Positions 6,656 to 7,696 of a DNA stretch of 7,696 nt are shown here, piece by piece. This stretch comes from an uncultured bacterium. GTDB taxonomy: Bacteria > Pseudomonadota > Alphaproteobacteria > CAISDR01. Under the pieces are notes generated by a model. It did not search any database. It saw only the letters and a program-made list of their open reading frames with translations, and had not been told where the DNA came from. Numbering within the stretch: position 1 is the stretch's first letter; every line of letters starts with the position of its first letter. The position numbers and the translations under genes were made by a program. The DNA lies in contig CAISDR010000497.1 in assembly GCA_903884125.1 (NCBI GenBank), positions 1-7,696 of the forward strand, read 5' to 3'.

Positions 6656-7696
6656 ATGGCCCGCAGCTTCGATTCCGATCCAGCCGTAATAGCTACGGAC
6701 CAACTTGGTCAGCTTGTCCACCGCAAGAGTTTGGAACAATCAGCGCGCATGGTCAGACGTCTCTATGCGCCGAGGTCGCACGTTTGGACGATGGTCGGGA
6801 ACGGACTATCCAATCAGACATTCATTGAAGGTCCGGGTGGAATAATTGTAATCGACACCGGCGAAAGTGATGAGGAAATGTTGTCGGCACTTGCCGAACT
6901 GCGTTTACAAACCAATGTTCCGATTGTTGCAGTGATATACACGCATTTTCACTATGTCAGCGGCACGCGCGCGATTCTGGAAATGGAAGGCCGCAATCTG
7001 CCCATCTATGCCCATCATCAGGTGGTACATAATCTTTCCCGCGTCTCAACCGAAATCGCGCCGTCCTACTCAAGGGGGCTTGTCCATCAGTTCGGGGTGA
7101 ACCTGCCCAGGTCAGGTCCGGACGGTCTGGTGAATGTCGGTCTTGGACTTTATTTCCGGAATCCCGACCATGCCCCGTTCACTCGTGGATTCGTCCCCCC
7201 AACGGAAAACCTTGTTGGTGGAGAAACATTGACGATCGCCGGGCTGAAGGTGGAATTTGCCTATGCACCGTCGGATTCCGATGACTCTCTTACGCTGTGG
7301 TTTCCGGAACTTGGCGTTTGCGTCCAGAACATTGTTTGGCCCACGCTGTTTAATATTTTTCCAATCCGGGGGGAGGCGTACAGAGATCCCCAGGTTCTGT
7401 TGGCCGGTATCGATCACATCATCAGCCTTAATTGTGATCATTTGCTGGGCACCCATGGCCCGCCTATTTCGGGTGCAGCTGAAATCCGCAGGCGAGTCCT
7501 TCGGTATCGTGATTCTATACAGTTTCTTTGGGACCAGACGATACGCGGCATCAACCGGGGGCTGGATGCAGATGAGCTGGCACATTCAGTGGTGCTGCCG
7601 TCCAGTTGCGATGAAGATTACATTACAACGGAGTTCTACGGCGTCGCAGAACATCATGTGCGTCAGATCTTAAGCGGTGTTATCGGATGGTTCGAC
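6656..7696 (+). CDS. Metallo-beta-lactamase-fold alkyl sulfatase-like protein with altered metal site (3' truncated by window)
   Basis: The frame is open for 347 residues to the window end; SdsA1-type alkyl sulfatases are usually about 600-660 residues, so about half is visible. There is no signal peptide (MARSFDSDPAVIATDQ), which suggests a cytoplasmic protein. Family features: NQTFIEGPGGIIVIDTGES (residues 53-71) as the fold start, VAVIYTHFHYVSGT, PIRGEAYRDP (near 236-245), GTHGPP (H267), WDQTIRGINRGL leading into the dimerisation domain, and FYGVAEHHVRQILSGVIGWFD at the edge, which matches the family YYG..HNV....LGWFD block. Canonical members have HxHxDH; here H97 and H99 remain, but V101 and S102 replace the Asp and His. 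Q224 sits where an AE pair with a Glu ligand is expected. Sulfatase activity is therefore doubtful; it may use a single metal, be another hydrolase, or be non-catalytic. It probably has its own promoter. Confidence 0.85.
   Translation, partial: MARSFDSDPAVIATDQLGQLVHRKSLEQSARMVRRLYAPRSHVWTMVGNGLSNQTFIEGPGGIIVIDTGESDEEMLSALAELRLQTNVPIVAVIYTHFHYVSGTRAILEMEGRNLPIYAHHQVVHNLSRVSTEIAPSYSRGLVHQFGVNLPRSGPDGLVNVGLGLYFRNPDHAPFTRGFVPPTENLVGGETLTIAGLKVEFAYAPSDSDDSLTLWFPELGVCVQNIVWPTLFNIFPIRGEAYRDPQVLLAGIDHIISLNCDHLLGTHGPPISGAAEIRRRVLRYRDSIQFLWDQTIRGINRGLDADELAHSVVLPSSCDEDYITTEFYGVAEHHVRQILSGVIGWFD

Noticed and set aside
7112..7585. Open frame of 157 codons on the minus strand
   Set aside because: It is antisense to the sulfatase-like gene, whose frame is continuous and carries family motifs throughout; the minus frame shows no recognisable domain or ribosome site.
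6656..7696. Fully canonical SdsA1-type alkyl sulfatase or a classical beta-lactamase
   Set aside because: The fold and dimerisation motifs fit the alkyl-sulfatase group, but the Asp and His of HxHxDH and the Glu of the AE motif are replaced, so the standard activity cannot be claimed. The dimerisation motifs rule out a classical beta-lactamase.

Overview
The window looks like a piece of a Gram-negative proteobacterial chromosome, most likely an alphaproteobacterium of the Sphingomonadales type, although marine gammaproteobacteria carry similar genes. The reasons are a TonB-dependent outer-membrane receptor ending in an aromatic residue, several exported or periplasmic proteins, and G+C a little above half (estimated by eye from a small sample). 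All genes are on the + strand and densely packed. There is no RNA gene, CRISPR array, insertion sequence or phage gene that I can see, and no gene-free stretch above about 125 bases.

Layout: (1) 2-814, the C-terminal third or so of a TonB-dependent receptor, followed by a strong GC-rich hairpin at 822-850. (2) 907-2721 and 2771-4597, two tandem paralogues of the DUF3604 family. Both have signal peptides and a complete set of PHP-type metal-binding motifs (HxH, TDH, PH and SDSH), so they are probably periplasmic metal-dependent hydrolases of unknown substrate. (3) 4629-5546, a membrane-anchored parvulin/SurA-like peptidyl-prolyl isomerase. (4) 5549-6532, a HupE/UreJ-type membrane protein with a GTG start two bases after the previous stop. 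(5) A hairpin plus T-rich tract at 6554-6590 and a candidate promoter at 6604-6633. (6) 6656-7696, a metallo-beta-lactamase-fold protein of the alkyl-sulfatase type, cut off by the window end. It keeps the family fold motifs but has lost several of the usual metal ligands.

Reading as a system (inference): the receptor would bring a substrate across the outer membrane, and the two DUF3604 enzymes would cleave a phosphate-like or other ester in the periplasm. The anchored isomerase would help fold exported proteins, and the HupE-like protein could move a transition metal (nickel, cobalt or another) needed by the PHP sites. No hydrogenase or urease gene accompanies the HupE-like gene here, so its metal, if any, may serve the DUF3604 pair. 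This DUF3604-DUF3604-PPIase-HupE block is the best candidate for an undescribed functional unit. The variant sulfatase-like protein appears to be separately transcribed.
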